64,000 nt of DNA. Source: Apoda limacodes (Eukaryota; Arthropoda; Insecta; Lepidoptera; Limacodidae). This document shows, piece after piece, positions 33,594-44,084 of this stretch. The notes under the pieces were generated by a model that saw nothing but the letters and a program-made list of their open reading frames with translations, was not told where the DNA came from and ran no database searches. The DNA is taken from positions 19,039,001-19,103,000 of the forward strand of contig OX291547.1 of assembly GCA_946406115.1 (NCBI GenBank). The letters are read 5' to 3'. Every line of letters starts with the position of its first letter. Within the stretch, counting starts at the first letter, position 1. The translations under genes were made by a program, and so were the position numbers.

Positions 33594-33674
33594 CTAGTTG
33601 CCAATTCCTCCGTAAAACTTAACACATTCAGCTAGGCACAATATGTCCTCTAGTAGCAACTGCATGGTCAATTC
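33594..33674 (-). CDS. Candidate 81-nt cassette exon ending in a stop codon
   Basis: On the minus strand a pyrimidine-rich tract (ccactttttttgttacag) with an upstream TTTTTAAC branch-point-like sequence meets GAATTGACC. 81 nt later the sequence reads AACTAG|GTAAGTG, a perfect donor consensus. In phase 0 the exon is open for 26 codons (ELTMQLLLEDILCLAECV then KFYGGIGN) and its last codon is TAG; the other two phases are closed. Inclusion in a transcript would therefore add a stop exactly at the exon end, as in poison exons or alternative C-termini. I do not recognise the peptide. No flanking exons were found, so the host gene is unknown and chance cannot be excluded. Confidence 0.3.
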   Translation of the reverse strand, partial: ELTMQLLLEDILCLAECVKFYGGIGN

Positions 33675-34308
33675 CTGTAACAAAAAAAGTGGTGTTAAAA
33701 ATATCAAACCTTTTATGGTCTCTTGATTTGTTTTAGGGTCAACAATGTTTTACCGAATTTAAACGGTTCAAAGCTTCACCAGCTTTTATTTCAGAAGCCA
33801 AAAGAGATACTTAAATCGTTCACTGCAATAAACTTTAACAATAAACCCGGTGGTCGAAAATCTAAACTACTGTCGCCATATTAAAATTATGTAAGCTCGC
33901 AACGACAATAGCGACCAAACACCCAACGTCAGAAGGTCAAAAAAGTTTGTTAAACTATTAGCATTGTTAAAAGAGTTTTAAGCCTTAATCAAAATATATT
34001 TTATGCATTCCAAACTAACGAATGTTAAACCTGCATTTAGGTTCCTATGTTTAATTCTAAGTTGCGAACTTGAAACGTGCGATAGCAAAATAAAGGAAGA
34101 CAGACAAGTGATTTTGGAATACTGCCAGATTGTCGCAGTCGAAGCTTCAGACGCACTTCAGCTCTTTTGCTCTTCGCATAACTTTATGTTTCAGGGGTCA
34201 TTAATCTTACTAGGTACTACTGCGCTAAAACTAGACTTGTTTTATGAAGTATAAAATGTTAATAGATTTACGAATTGTTTTAAGTGGATTGAAGTACGAA
34301 TAGTACGA
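33675..34308. repeat. Possible diverged repeat (family F), otherwise unassigned
   Basis: aaacccggtggtcgaaaatc followed by aaactactgtcgccatatta (33844-33885) resembles 52677-52720. Similarity is loose over ~80 bp and limits cannot be set. The open frame at 34003-34254 carries no motif I know. Confidence 0.35.
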
Positions 34309-34861
34309 GATCCCACTGCAGGATTGGTGTGCTCATCGACTTTTTGTTTAAAACCAAATTTTTATGTTTATTTATAATAAAGAGAATATATATTTACTAG
34401 GGTGCCTATCAAAATTTGGCCGCCATTATTTTTAATTAAATTATTTTTAATTGATTTTTGGTAAAAAATTTCGTTTATTTATTTTTTAAATAAAATAACG
34501 TCTACATCACGGTAATTAATATGAAGATTCTAAAAAATCACGGTTGCCGTTGCGCACCTGGCCGCACCTCTTTGCAGCCAGGTGTAAACAGGTATGATTT
34601 CGATAAATTTATACGTTTATAACCTATTTTTATTAATTATATGTCAAATTGAAGCTAATTTTTTTCTATTAATTATCATATAAAGTTGCATAATTAAATC
34701 TGGCCGCAAATAAGGGTTACTGGCTGTTAAAGATAATAAATATTTAAGGTAGAGTGAAAGAGAGTTAGCGCGTAACATCATTTGTCAGACGAGGACAGCG
34801 ATTGCCGGCTGTGCGACGCTTTTAAGCCATTGCGCATGCGTCGAATGTTAGTGTTCTCAAC
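34309..34861. repeat. 553-bp left terminal inverted repeat
   Basis: This segment is the reverse complement of 36063-36615 with equal length and no length change. I could see only four substitutions (near 34315, 34357, 34754 and 34846). It starts GATCCCACTGCAGGATTGG and ends GTTAGTGTTCTCAAC. It contains its own short hairpin (CACCTGGC / GCCAGGTG, about 34555-34585). Such long, well-matched arms mean the insertion is young or the arms exchange sequence. Confidence 0.95.
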
Positions 34862-34993
34862 TGAACAGATGCAGCTTTTTTATTCTAACATAAAAACCAC
34901 GCTGTTTTGGAGTTCGTAATAAACGTTTTATATTTACATTGTTATTTTATTTGTGCATCTAAAAAATATTATATTAATTAACGTAAAATAAAA

Positions 34994-35694
34994 TTGATAA
35001 AGGTGAAGTCGTGTTTTTTGTGTAACGAAAAAAGCAATGTACTCGACTTTAATAATGTATCATTCCAAAAGTGCTCGCTCATGTTATTGTTTCTCGTAAA
35101 AAAAAATATAAATATCATGACCTTTTATTTACAATTGACTCTACTAATGATTTTGGATATCATTCAGAGTGTCTAAAAAAAATTCAACAGGTTTTTGCGT
35201 CTTCAACGAATCCTACTGACATCTTCAATGAAAACAAAATTGATGCAGTCCAAGAGTTTACGTGCCTTATGTATGGAATCGCAAAGTGTCAAAGTGTAAA
35301 TACCGCAAGTTTTTATTATTTAACAAAATGTACGCTTCAAAACAAAATAATGAAAAATGTATGAAGAGAATTAAAGGTTTAGACTCGACGCACATTCCAC
35401 CGTGCTGGAAATCTTTGAAACAAAAATTGTTGCGGACAATCTTTGTTAATTCGATGTGGTTAAATGCCACTGAACCAGACTGCATCAAATTCAGCCCAGA
35501 AAATAATGGCTGGCTGGTACTAGATGGTTTTTTAAAACCAACATGGTTCCTGGGAGACTCAACTCCAACGGAAGTTAATAGTGTGTGAATCCACGATCAA
35601 AGCTTCCGAAAACGATGATTCTGATATTTGTAACGATGAAAGTGATAGCTCCGATGATAGTACAACTGAAAGCTCCGATGATTCAGATTTTTAA
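34994..35694 (+). pseudogene. Transposon protein with Cys/His motifs and acidic tail, frameshifted
   Basis: Three overlapping frames on the plus strand, in order, give one protein-like series. KVKSCFLCNEKSNVLDF has a CxxC pair. After a shift near 35065 comes YKYHDLLFTID and then GYHSECLKKIQ (a CxxC...H...C zinc-binding pattern) plus DAVQEFTCLMYGIAKCQS. After a second shift near the A-rich run at 35340-35360 come THIPPCWKSLKQKL, NSMWLNATEPDC and NNGWLVLDG. A third shift within GTGTG (35582-35587) restores a Ser/Asp-rich acidic end closing at 35694. No ATG opens the first frame. The layout resembles uncharacterised transposon-borne proteins with an N-terminal Cys/His domain and a C-terminal 'PPCW' region. 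The name and enzymatic role are unknown. Confidence 0.65.
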
Positions 35695-36062
35695 ATAAGA
35701 GTTACGGAAATATAAGAATTATAAGAAATTTTTTTTAATTTTTCACAGAATCTTTTATTTGTACGAAAAAAAGAATTTCTTCAAAATTTATTATCATTTT
35801 AAAAAACCATTTAATATCATTAATATCTAATAGAGATATAATATTTAAGTTTGAATCATTCAAATAATTTGTAATTGGATTATTGCTTTATCAAAATGTT
35901 AAAAAAATCACCCTCTAAAAAATAAGAGACAAATTGCTAATTAGACCGTCCATATATCAAATCAATATTAATTTTTTGTTGCAATTTTTAAATTTGTCAT
36001 TTTCATAAAATTACATATTTTTTGGAGTATTTATTATAAGTCGTCTCTATTACTCCCCGGTG

Positions 36063-36615
36063 GTTGAGAACACTAACGTTCGACGCATGCGCAATGGCTT
36101 AAAAGCGTCGCACAGCCGGCAATCGCTGTCCTCGTCTGACAAATGATGTTACGCGCTAACTCTCTTTCTCTCTACCTTAAATATTTATTATCTTTAACAG
36201 CCAGTAACCCTTATTTGCGGCCAGATTTAATTATGCAACTTTATATGATAATTAATAGAAAAAAATTAGCTTCAATTTGACATATAATTAATAAAAATAG
36301 GTTATAAACGTATAAATTTATCGAAATCATACCTGTTTACACCTGGCTGCAAAGAGGTGCGGCCAGGTGCGCAACGGCAACCGTGATTTTTTAGAATCTT
36401 CATATTAATTACCGTGATGTAGACGTTATTTTATTTAAAAAATAAATAAACGAAATTTTTTACCAAAAATCAATTAAAAATAATTTAATTAAAAATAATG
36501 GCGGCCAAATTTTGATAGGCACCCTAGTAAATATATATTCTCTTTATTATAAATAAACATAAAAATTAGGTTTTAAACAAAAAGTCGATGAGCACACCAA
36601 TCCTGCAGCGGGATC
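36063..36615. repeat. 553-bp right terminal inverted repeat
   Basis: Partner of 34309-34861. It opens GTTGAGAACACTAACG and closes CCTGCAGCGGGATC. The region immediately outside (ttagactagaag) shares no direct repeat with the left flank (gtacga). Confidence 0.95.
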
Positions 36616-37639
36616 TTAGACTAGAAGATGCCTAAAACATTTCGAGGTAAAAGTATGTTAACATATCTCGAAGTAAGTGTTGCCAGTCAGTCTTTATCAG
36701 ATAAGGCGATGTAAAGACTACCTAAAGCCGACGAACGTGTATGAAAGCAATGATGTGAGAAGGTAGACTAAGCTTAAAAAGTGTGCCAGGATCTTAGCAA
36801 GTGGACGTCTGTGTTCTCTGCCTGCCCTAGCGAGAAACAGGCGTGATATTATGTATAAATTATAAATTCCTTTATTGTGGAATAGATGTCATTATATTAC
36901 ACTTGTCACAACATACATACTTGTATTATGAAGCCTACACGTAATTAAAGTCCCGGTCGGTCGTGTCTGTCTGTGCATGTTTAAATACTAAACAGATTTT
37001 ATTCGTGTTTCTAATAGTGAACAGAGAGTTTCATGAGAAAGAGTTAGGTAGGTATATTATGTATTGAAAATGTGAAGTGTAGGGCGAGCTAAAACCACGT
37101 TCTTAGTGGATTATACCTATATGTGAGATAGTAAAGACAGGTGGGGCACAATGAAACAATTTATCTTTATAAAAAAAAAATTTATAAACTTGTCTTAATG
37201 TTTTTACTTTCGTAAACTATACGTAATCATCTGAGAAAAAACCATAATTTGTAATTTTTTGTATATTTTACAAACTTTACGAAATAATCGCTTTCGAAGA
37301 AATTGCAAAAATTCTATATTATAAGTATATTTCATATATATAAGTAAAAAAGACTCAGAAAGCCGCTACAGTAGTAAACATGCATACGACCCGCCTGATA
37401 TTGAGTGGTTACCGTAAGCTATGGACGTGTGACACCAAGGGTTCCATTTTTACCCACCCTAAACTACGTACGTAAATTATACCTTTTCTCAGGTACAATT
37501 TCTCAGACCTATTTTACGTGTAATAGAACACACACAGGGATGCAAAGGATGCAAAGTAAACATGCAAAAAGTTCGAAATCATTAGTGAGTGAGTTTGAGA
37601 TCGTCGACGCTCGTTAAAACAAGTCAAATTGGTTTCCGG
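36616..37639. other. Unassigned stretch
   Basis: AT-rich, with a short A-rich inverted pair (about 37165-37195). No gene or recognised repeat before the repeat G copy. Confidence 0.4.
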
Positions 37640-37800
37640 GTGGTCAGCCTGGAGATGGAAGCAATAGAGACAGACAGACAAACAGACAGACAAACTGACA
37701 GACAAACCGTCAGACAAACTGATAGACAAACGGAAGACAGCATAGGCTTAGTAATATGTGTTTGTTCTGTTGGCACCCTCTGGGTACGGAACCTTAAAAA
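37640..37800 (-). repeat. Repeat G fragment with GACA microsatellite
   Basis: Read on the minus strand, ggttccgtacccagagggt and attactaagcctatgctgtc lead into a run of GTCT/GTTTGTC units (plus-strand GACA/CAAA at 37669-37735). The copy at 51180-51300 has the same order (ggttccatacccaaagggt, attactaagacttcgctgtc, CCGT/CTGT run). The microsatellite is an expanded internal part of the repeat. Confidence 0.7.
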
Positions 37801-37849
37801 TTATTTACAGTATACTTTGTAATTGTCCAAATCTGTGCATTTCAGTCTA

Positions 37850-38835
37850 ATATTTTTTTTTACCCTGCTGCTACGATATGGGACCATAGCGACCCGCAAT
37901 GTTTTAGCCGGCCGCTCGAGCGCTCGAACGCTCGAATATGTAATTTAAAAATGAAACGAACTTTTTTAAACCCGATCATTGCTTGATAACTCACTCATCA
38001 AGTTTAATTTAAATTTCGGGCTCGCACAACAAAAAGAATGCGCCGTTAAATTAATCAATCAAATCAAATCAAATCAAAATCATTTATTCTATTTAGGCTA
38101 CAATAATTGAGCACTTATGAATGTCACTACGCCATCGGTTCGTAAGTCTATAGGGCGGGAGACTTTGTACTGAGAAGAACCGGCAAGAAACTCAGCAAGG
38201 GCATTTCTTTTCTTCCTTTCTCTTACAGCGTCCACTTTAAATATTGGAAAATCCCCTTCCTATCATAGAAGGACACTTTTCATTACAAACATAAAAAACA
38301 TGAAATATAAAGCACAAGCACAACATAAAAAGTATCTAAAATAAAAAAAAGACAGTTTATGTAGTAGTGTTATGTATTCATCACTAAGAAATAATAAATG
38401 TCTTACAGTATTAATAAACAAAACAAAAAAGTAAGACTAAATACTAAGAATACAAAGAAGTTTGCAAGAGCAGACCAGCCTCCACAGGCGGCACCCGTTC
38501 ACGAGTATGACATATGAATCAGCCATTGCTTCGCTCAACCATGTTTTAGGGAAATTAAAAAAAGTAAAAAAAGAAATTGACATTTGAACGCAGTGAATTG
38601 GCGGCACAATTATCTAAATAAACTATTGTCATTATTGTCAATATAATTAGTTTTTTAAAGAAAAATGTACTTTATTATATTATTGTTTTAATTTACACGC
38701 ATGTTTCATAAAAGCTCTTTACAAGCCTTGGCCGCAACTGAGCATAACCGGACTTTGTGATGCGTGCTCAGCCCGCATACTCATGATCGCCCGGTTATGC
38801 TGCATTTGCGGGCCGCGGCAGTAATGTACTATATA
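37850..38835 (+). repeat. Repeat B, copy 2, interrupted by a LINE tail
   Basis: The two halves, 37850-38054 and 38559-38835, match 24155-24650 on either side of the break at cgttaaattaat. Without the LINE the copy is about 480 bp. The terminal hairpin (GCATAACCGG / CCGGTTATGC) and gcgggccgcggcagtaat are kept. Confidence 0.8.
38055..38551 (-). mobile_element. LINE 3' UTR copy, 5'-truncated, in repeat B
   Basis: On the minus strand the insert ends ataaatgattttgatttgatt with more GATTT units, a CR1-like tail. Upstream lies a 3' UTR with gagtttcttgccggttcttc. AAATTAA flanks both sides (38048-38054 and 38552-38558), and the interruption coincides with a point that is continuous in repeat B copy 1. 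No coding region is included, apart from an unproven short frame. Confidence 0.85.
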
Positions 38836-39214
38836 TTTTTTGCTAGCTTTTGATTTGGCTGGTGCCTAGCGCGATAGTTTTTCTGTGGAAATTTAAATAT
38901 GGGATAAAAAGTATCCTAAGCCCTTTTCCGTCCCTCCACTTCTCTTGTTCCAAAAATCAGGTCACCCCTTGCACGATGTAACGTGAAGTATTCCGCAGTT
39001 CTTTCTATGTTCCTACAGATATGCTTATGTCAAAAACCAGTCAATTGAATGCTTCATTACCAACAACGTGAAGGAGTAATAAACAAACAAACTTTGGGTT
39101 CTATATTATATGGGACTCGGTCAAGAAGGGCTACAGAACCCTGCTAAGGTAAAAGTATTTTTATTACAAGTTTATTATAAGAATGGATTCTATGCTAAAA
39201 GTACAGTAACCCTA

Positions 39215-40500
39215 AAAGGTTCCGTAGCCAAATGGCCAAAAACGGAACCCTTATAGATTCGTCATGTCTGTCTGTCTGTCCGTCCGTATGTCACAGCCAC
39301 TTTTTTCCGAAACTATGAGGACTATACTGTTGAAACTTGGTAAGTAGATGTATTGTGTGAACCGCATTAAGATTTTCACACAAAAATAGAAAAAAAAACA
39401 ATAAATTTTGGGGGTTCCCCATATTTAGAACTGAAAGTCAAAATTATTTTTTTATCAAACCCATACGTGTGGGGTTATCTATGGATAGGTCTTCAAAAAT
39501 GATATTGAGGTTTCTAATACAATTTTTTTCTAAACTAAATTGTTTGCGCGAGAGACACTTCCAAAGTGGTAAAATGTGTGTCCCCCCCCCTGTAACTTCT
39601 AAACTAAGAGCGGTAAAACTAAAAAAATATATGATGTAAATTTCCATGCAAACTTCCACCGAAAATTGGTATGAACGAGATCTAGTAAGTAGTTTTTTTT
39701 TATACGTCATAAATCATAAACCGCAATTTACCTTTCATTCAATCAACTCAAATATAAAAAAAAAAGTTGCACTCCGGGAGTGCCGGCAGAAGTGAAAACC
39801 TTTACACACGATTCGCGCTTAACCCTCAAATATGTCACAAGACATGTCTTTGACATTGTCAAGAAATAATAATGTTTGTTTATTTACTTTTTTGACGTAG
39901 TATATTTAACATCGCAATCTGTCATAGAATTAAAATTCCATATCCAACCTCATAATCGCTTTCCGTATTCCGCGGTTTCCGTATTTTTCAAAGACAAAGA
40001 TGCACTTTGTTCAATTTCCATATTTTAAACACTTTATATACACGAATTTTACTAATACACAGCAGTATGGACTACACAGACGGTCGAGCCATCAGCTGTC
40101 ACCATCCGTGGATGCGCGTAGCACGCTGTAACATAAACACACACATTCGCGCAAGCGCCCTGCGCCGCCTAAACGAAACAGCAGGCGCAGGCATACATTT
40201 TCGCCGCGCGGTAGAAAGAGAGGGGGATACTCCCTCTCCTACGCCGCGACAGCTGTCTACTCTCCATGCGTCTTACAAATTTTCACGATCAGGACACGTG
40301 ACCTGACGCGAGTTTATCATTTTTTACCCATACCAAAAAAAGTGCACAACGCCGCTAAAGAAGTTTTCACTTCAAAAATTTTTTTTTTGTTTTTGTAGAT
40401 TACATAATTACATTTGTTTGTGTTTGTAGATTACATAAATGATGGTAGGTACGGAACCCTCGGTGCGCGAGTCCAACTCGCACTTGGCCGGTTTTTTTTA
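39215..40500 (+). repeat. Repeat G, long copy, split by repeat A
   Basis: It opens with aaaggttccgtagccaaatg, gtctgtctgtctgtccgtcc and cgaaactatgaggactatac, then continues through ttgggggttccccatattta, a C-run at 39583-39591 and gaacgagatctagtaagtag. It is interrupted after tacgtcataaat (about 39712). It resumes at about 40438 as gatggtaggtacggaaccct and ends with the hairpin gtgcgcgagtccaactcgc, acttggccgg and an oligo-T run. The family is widespread in Lepidoptera to my knowledge. It is non-coding and its class is uncertain. Confidence 0.75.
39759..40385 (+). repeat. Repeat A, long form, nested in repeat G
   Basis: It has the same ends as 7505-7865 but keeps a GC-richer centre (39983-40270), including cgtggatgcgcgtagcacgc and a CTGCGCC / GGCGCAG pair. 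A 99-codon open frame crosses the centre (40007-40306). It uses no known motif and is absent from the shorter copy. I treat it as incidental. Confidence 0.75.
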
Positions 40501-40519
40501 TTAATTTTCATCCTACAGT

Positions 40520-40625
40520 GATCCAAATGTGCATGGAATAAATGTTTGCCCTGTGCGAGGATCGAACCCTATTTCGAAAGGAAAATCTACTTCCATAACT
40601 GCTCCAAAGTTTGTATATGTATAAT
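40520..40625 (-). mobile_element. tRNA-derived SINE, antisense
   Basis: On the minus strand an A-box-like TGGAGCAGTTATGG (about 40593-40606) precedes a clean B-box GGTTCGATCC (about 40558-40568), then gcacagggcaaacatttatt, the SINE body start. It directly follows the end of repeat G. Confidence 0.65.
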
Positions 40626-40950
40626 CAATTAATCACGATTTTGAAAACGCTTTAATAATTTGGATGACTTTTGGTATAGATTGAAAGGTAAAAGAGGATT
40701 TTTGGGGATGATATCAAGGTAGATAGAAGTTTTCTCGGGAGAAATCCGATTGAATGTGGAAAATGTATTTCCTCTAAAGTTATAACGCTATTTCACAATA
40801 GATCACGTGTGAAGTTTCAACTCCATTCGACGACAAAAGGCAGGAATTCTCGTTTCCTCGCTCCCCCAGCATGAAACCAATTTCAATAGCAAAATCCAAG
40901 AAGCGTCAGAAAAATACGTATACTACTAATATCTACCTATTATGCGTATC

Positions 40951-41017
40951 GTATTCTCAATAAGATTGAAGTTGTTGTTCACAAATACAAGACCTTTTCA
41001 ATCTTATTGAGAAATAC
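40951..41017. repeat. 67-bp hairpin element
   Basis: TTCTCAATAAGATTGAA (40954-40970) is exactly inverted at 40997-41013, and gta/tac extends the pairing outward. The loop is ~26 bp. It could be a minimal MITE or the fold of a small RNA precursor. No second copy was seen in this window. Confidence 0.6.
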
Positions 41018-42642
41018 CTACGCAAATTAGTGACCTAGTATGCGAATTTTTCTTTTGTTATTTGACTACTGAATTTTTAATTTTAGCCATGGTAATGATA
41101 TTATGCAAATGTTATATCGACACTGTTTCGGCACAAAATATAAATAATGTACCAAGTAAAGCTGCGTTTTATTGACGACATTAAGAGCTATGTCATCGCA
41201 CAGGTGTTGAAATCGTTCTGTTCAACAAATGTAAACACACTGCTCGTCCTCCTGAGGGTATGTAGCCAATGCGTTGAATGTTGTACCAAAAGTGACGCTA
41301 TAGCGCATTCATTTTTGGGCATCAGACAACAATCGAATGTGTGTATAGACAGCTTTGAGCGCATTAAATGCGTATAATGCTTGTTAACAAAACACTAGGG
41401 GTGCTTTTTGTGCTGCACCACACTTGCTTGATGAATAGACTAGAAAATTATACCTTGTCATGAAATATTTATTCATCGTACAATACGATAGCTTTCTATA
41501 AATTTAATGTATTACATTGTTTCCCTGGATTCAGTTAGCAGTTTTCACCGCTCGGACTTCAGTCAGACGCAGTTACGTCGTAATCGTAAAATAAAAATCA
41601 TAAGTCGACTAAAAGCTCTCTGCTCGTAATTTAGTTAGTGCTGCTGATGTGACCGGCATAATAAAACATTTTAGTAGCGGGAGCCCTCCCACAGTAAGGA
41701 CCACTTCGGCCCTGGCTTTTCTCTATCGTTGTATTTCAGGATATTGAGCCTAATTTTATTTTAGTTCTCTGTATATTCTGAATTCAGGATTTATTGGTTT
41801 AGTCTGCGTAATTTATTTTCTATCGTTTCGTGCTTAATCGAGTTTGTTTGGTCTACAGAGGTTATGTTTTTATTAGAGCTACGAAAGAGTCTCAGAGTAA
41901 CCGACGGTGTAGTATTTTTTCAATGATTAATAAAAGACCAATATCTTTTTGCAAATTTTGTTCGTGTTATATTACATAACATTATAAAACAAGTGAGCCA
42001 GGTTGCTTGTTACTAATGAGGTTGTAGGTTGCGGCCCGAGCCGTAACCGAATGCGTAATTCTGCCGACTGTCATACGAATGTTTTCTATACACTTAAAGG
42101 ACAGTTAATTCTTATATTAGTTTAAAAATGTTGTACATAGTTAAAAAGTTAATATTTAATGGATCTAATAGTTTTGATAGGTTTTTAAAAAGATAAAAAT
42201 TTTTGGTAAAAATAAAAAAAAAACGCTATTAAGAAGCTGAAAAAGGTGTAGTAAAGGCTGCTTTATGAGCAAGTGTATTCAAAAATTAAATAAAAAATCT
42301 GTAAAGTAAAAGTCACTTGTGCAGTAACGATAACTGCGTTATGGACGCTATTTGGATGCTGAAAAGAAGTATATTGAAATAAGATTGAGTTTTACTAAAT
42401 ACAATGAGGCCTATACCCTAAACACACACTTTGTTAAATATACAAAAACAATGAAAACAAATAAAAAACCAATCAGAAAAAGTTAGTTAGTAAAGCCAAA
42501 ATTTTAAAATAAAACAACATCCTAAAAATTCACAAAATTACCGAAACAGAATTAAGCAATTTTAATTTCAAACTTGCTTTTATTTTCATTTTATTAACCT
42601 TTTTTGATGTATGACCTTAAGACCGTAGCTTATTCGCAAATC
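41018..42642. other. Unassigned stretch with an LTR-like block
   Basis: At about 41535-41700, cagttttcaccgctcggact, agtcagacgcagttacgtcg, gaccggcataataaaaca and tagcgggagccctccc resemble the end of an insect LTR next to its primer-binding region. I see no pairing second LTR or gag/pol. The rest is AT-rich and unassigned. Confidence 0.3.
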
Positions 42643-43498
42643 TACACTAATATTATATAATAAAAATTATATAAGATTTGTATTTTTGTATGTTTGTAAC
42701 GAATAAACTCAAAAACTACTTGACCGATTTCAAAAATTCTTTCATCATTAGGCTATATTTATTATTAGGGAATATTAGTGATTACAACCAAAACTTCAAT
42801 AATATAACACAGGGTAAAAAAAAAAACATAAAATGTCTTTCATCCCATGCGCTGCGGAAACTATTGATGTTAGAACAAAAACATGTTGTACAATATTAAA
42901 TAACATATCAATACCTTTAAAAAACTTCGCGATACCATATGTTTAATTATGTCGCGATAACTACTTTTTTTCATTTAAAAAGTTGATAGAAATGCCGACC
43001 AAAATTAGACCATGTTTTCCATATGTTTGTATTAATCCTTATTCAAATAATCATTTTGTATTTAAGACTGTTTCAAGATCTGTAAATTACTTTTTGAATT
43101 ATTTAAATCGGACATTCCATTTAAAAGATTTTACGTATGTCAAACTAAACAAAATACTAATAGAAAACCGCGCCGCACCGTAATCGGCTCATACGCGCGG
43201 TCGCCTCCCTTCTTTCTACGCAGCGGACGCAACCGACATTTCAATATTTTGACTTTTTTCGAGGAAAAAGATTTTGAGGATAAAAATAAGTTTATAATTT
43301 TAAATACTTATTTCATGCATTTATTGTTTATTGTACGTAATAATTACTAAAGACATTACAACAATAGAAAAGAAAAATGTACATAGGTATGTGTTATTCT
43401 ATTTTAAAAATAATACAACGGGATTAAAAGCGTCGTTATTTCCCAAAATTTAAAAAAATGAAAGTGCACCCGTGCGAAGCCGTGACGGTCCACTAGTC
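42643..43498 (+). mobile_element. Helitron-like element, ~860 bp
   Basis: It starts ctacactaatattatataat and has gtatgtttgtaacgaataaa and aactacttgaccgatttcaa. Near its end it has aaagtgcacccgtgcgaag, then ccgtgacggtccaCTAGT. The termini fit the Helitron-like class here. The interior frame at 42983-43183 is AT-driven and shows no RepHel motif. A GC-rich patch (43170-43230) is probably part of the element. Confidence 0.7.
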
Positions 43499-43969
43499 TG
43501 GTATAATTTCCTTTAAACATTCAGCGCAGTAGCAAGCCGTTACCTGGGTTTTGCTACCCTGCTACCATGAAGCGCGTGATTTACCCCTCCCCGGGGAAAT
43601 ATCCACAAACGATGCCTTCCAAGCCGGCGTGTGTAATGGCTGCGTCCTTATTTCGGTTAATCTCGGTTACACACCGGTGGTACGGTTATTTGAGAGTTTA
43701 GACCGTTATGCTATGCTTTTGTCCCTAGCCTTTGTGATGTAAACGTCTTTTGATGTGTTTTAATTAGAAGTGTTTATGAATTCATCACGGCCAATGCTTT
43801 ACCTTTTATAGGTGACGTTTGATAAACGTAGACTGTTATGATTAGTCACACAAAACTTGTTTGTCTTAGGATATGCAGACTACAATCAAAAAAGTACCTA
43901 CCTACATATAGCTAAATAATATGTTATAAGAAAATAATTGACAATAACAGTATACAATAAAACTGACTT

Positions 43970-44084
43970 CTTGTGCCTCAACATGTCAATAGCGTGATAG
44001 TGGCTGCTAAACAGAGGCCGGGTGTTCAAACCTTGCACAGGACAAACATTTAAGATCAAATGACACTGTGATACGTCCAAAGTC
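43970..44084 (+). mobile_element. tRNA-derived SINE, degraded
   Basis: TAGCGTGATAGTGGCTGCT is an A-box-like start, and GGTGTTCAAACC is a B-box-like sequence with one extra base. gcacaggacaaacattt follows, as in the SINE at 19150-19170. It runs into antisense LINE tail sequence at 44085. Confidence 0.55.

Larger units (their letters stand above)
34309..36615 (+). mobile_element. 2.3-kb DNA transposon with 553-bp inverted termini
   Basis: Two 553-bp inverted termini flank a 1.2-kb interior with one degenerate gene (34994-35694) on the plus strand. No reverse transcriptase, poly(A) tail or LTR direct repeat is present, so a cut-and-paste or related DNA element is the best fit. The flanking bases do not show an obvious target duplication, so the superfamily cannot be assigned from the ends. 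The interior is AT-rich and single-gene. The element is probably mobilised in trans. Confidence 0.85.

Noticed and set aside
36063..36615. Assembly duplication artefact for the inverted arms
   Set aside because: The arms differ by several substitutions and flank a transposon-like gene, which a simple assembly fold-back would not produce; still worth a long-read check.
37669..37735. GACA run as an independent satellite
   Set aside because: The same short-motif run sits at the same place in the other repeat G copies, so it is part of that repeat.
40007..40306. 99-codon frame as a gene
   Set aside because: It lies wholly inside repeat A's centre, has no motif, and is deleted in the other copy.
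40555..40606. Functional tRNA gene on the minus strand
   Set aside because: Clean B box but no cloverleaf; continues into the SINE body.
41535..41700. Confident LTR retrotransposon
   Set aside because: Only a phrase-level resemblance to an LTR end; no second LTR, no gag or pol, no direct flank repeat.
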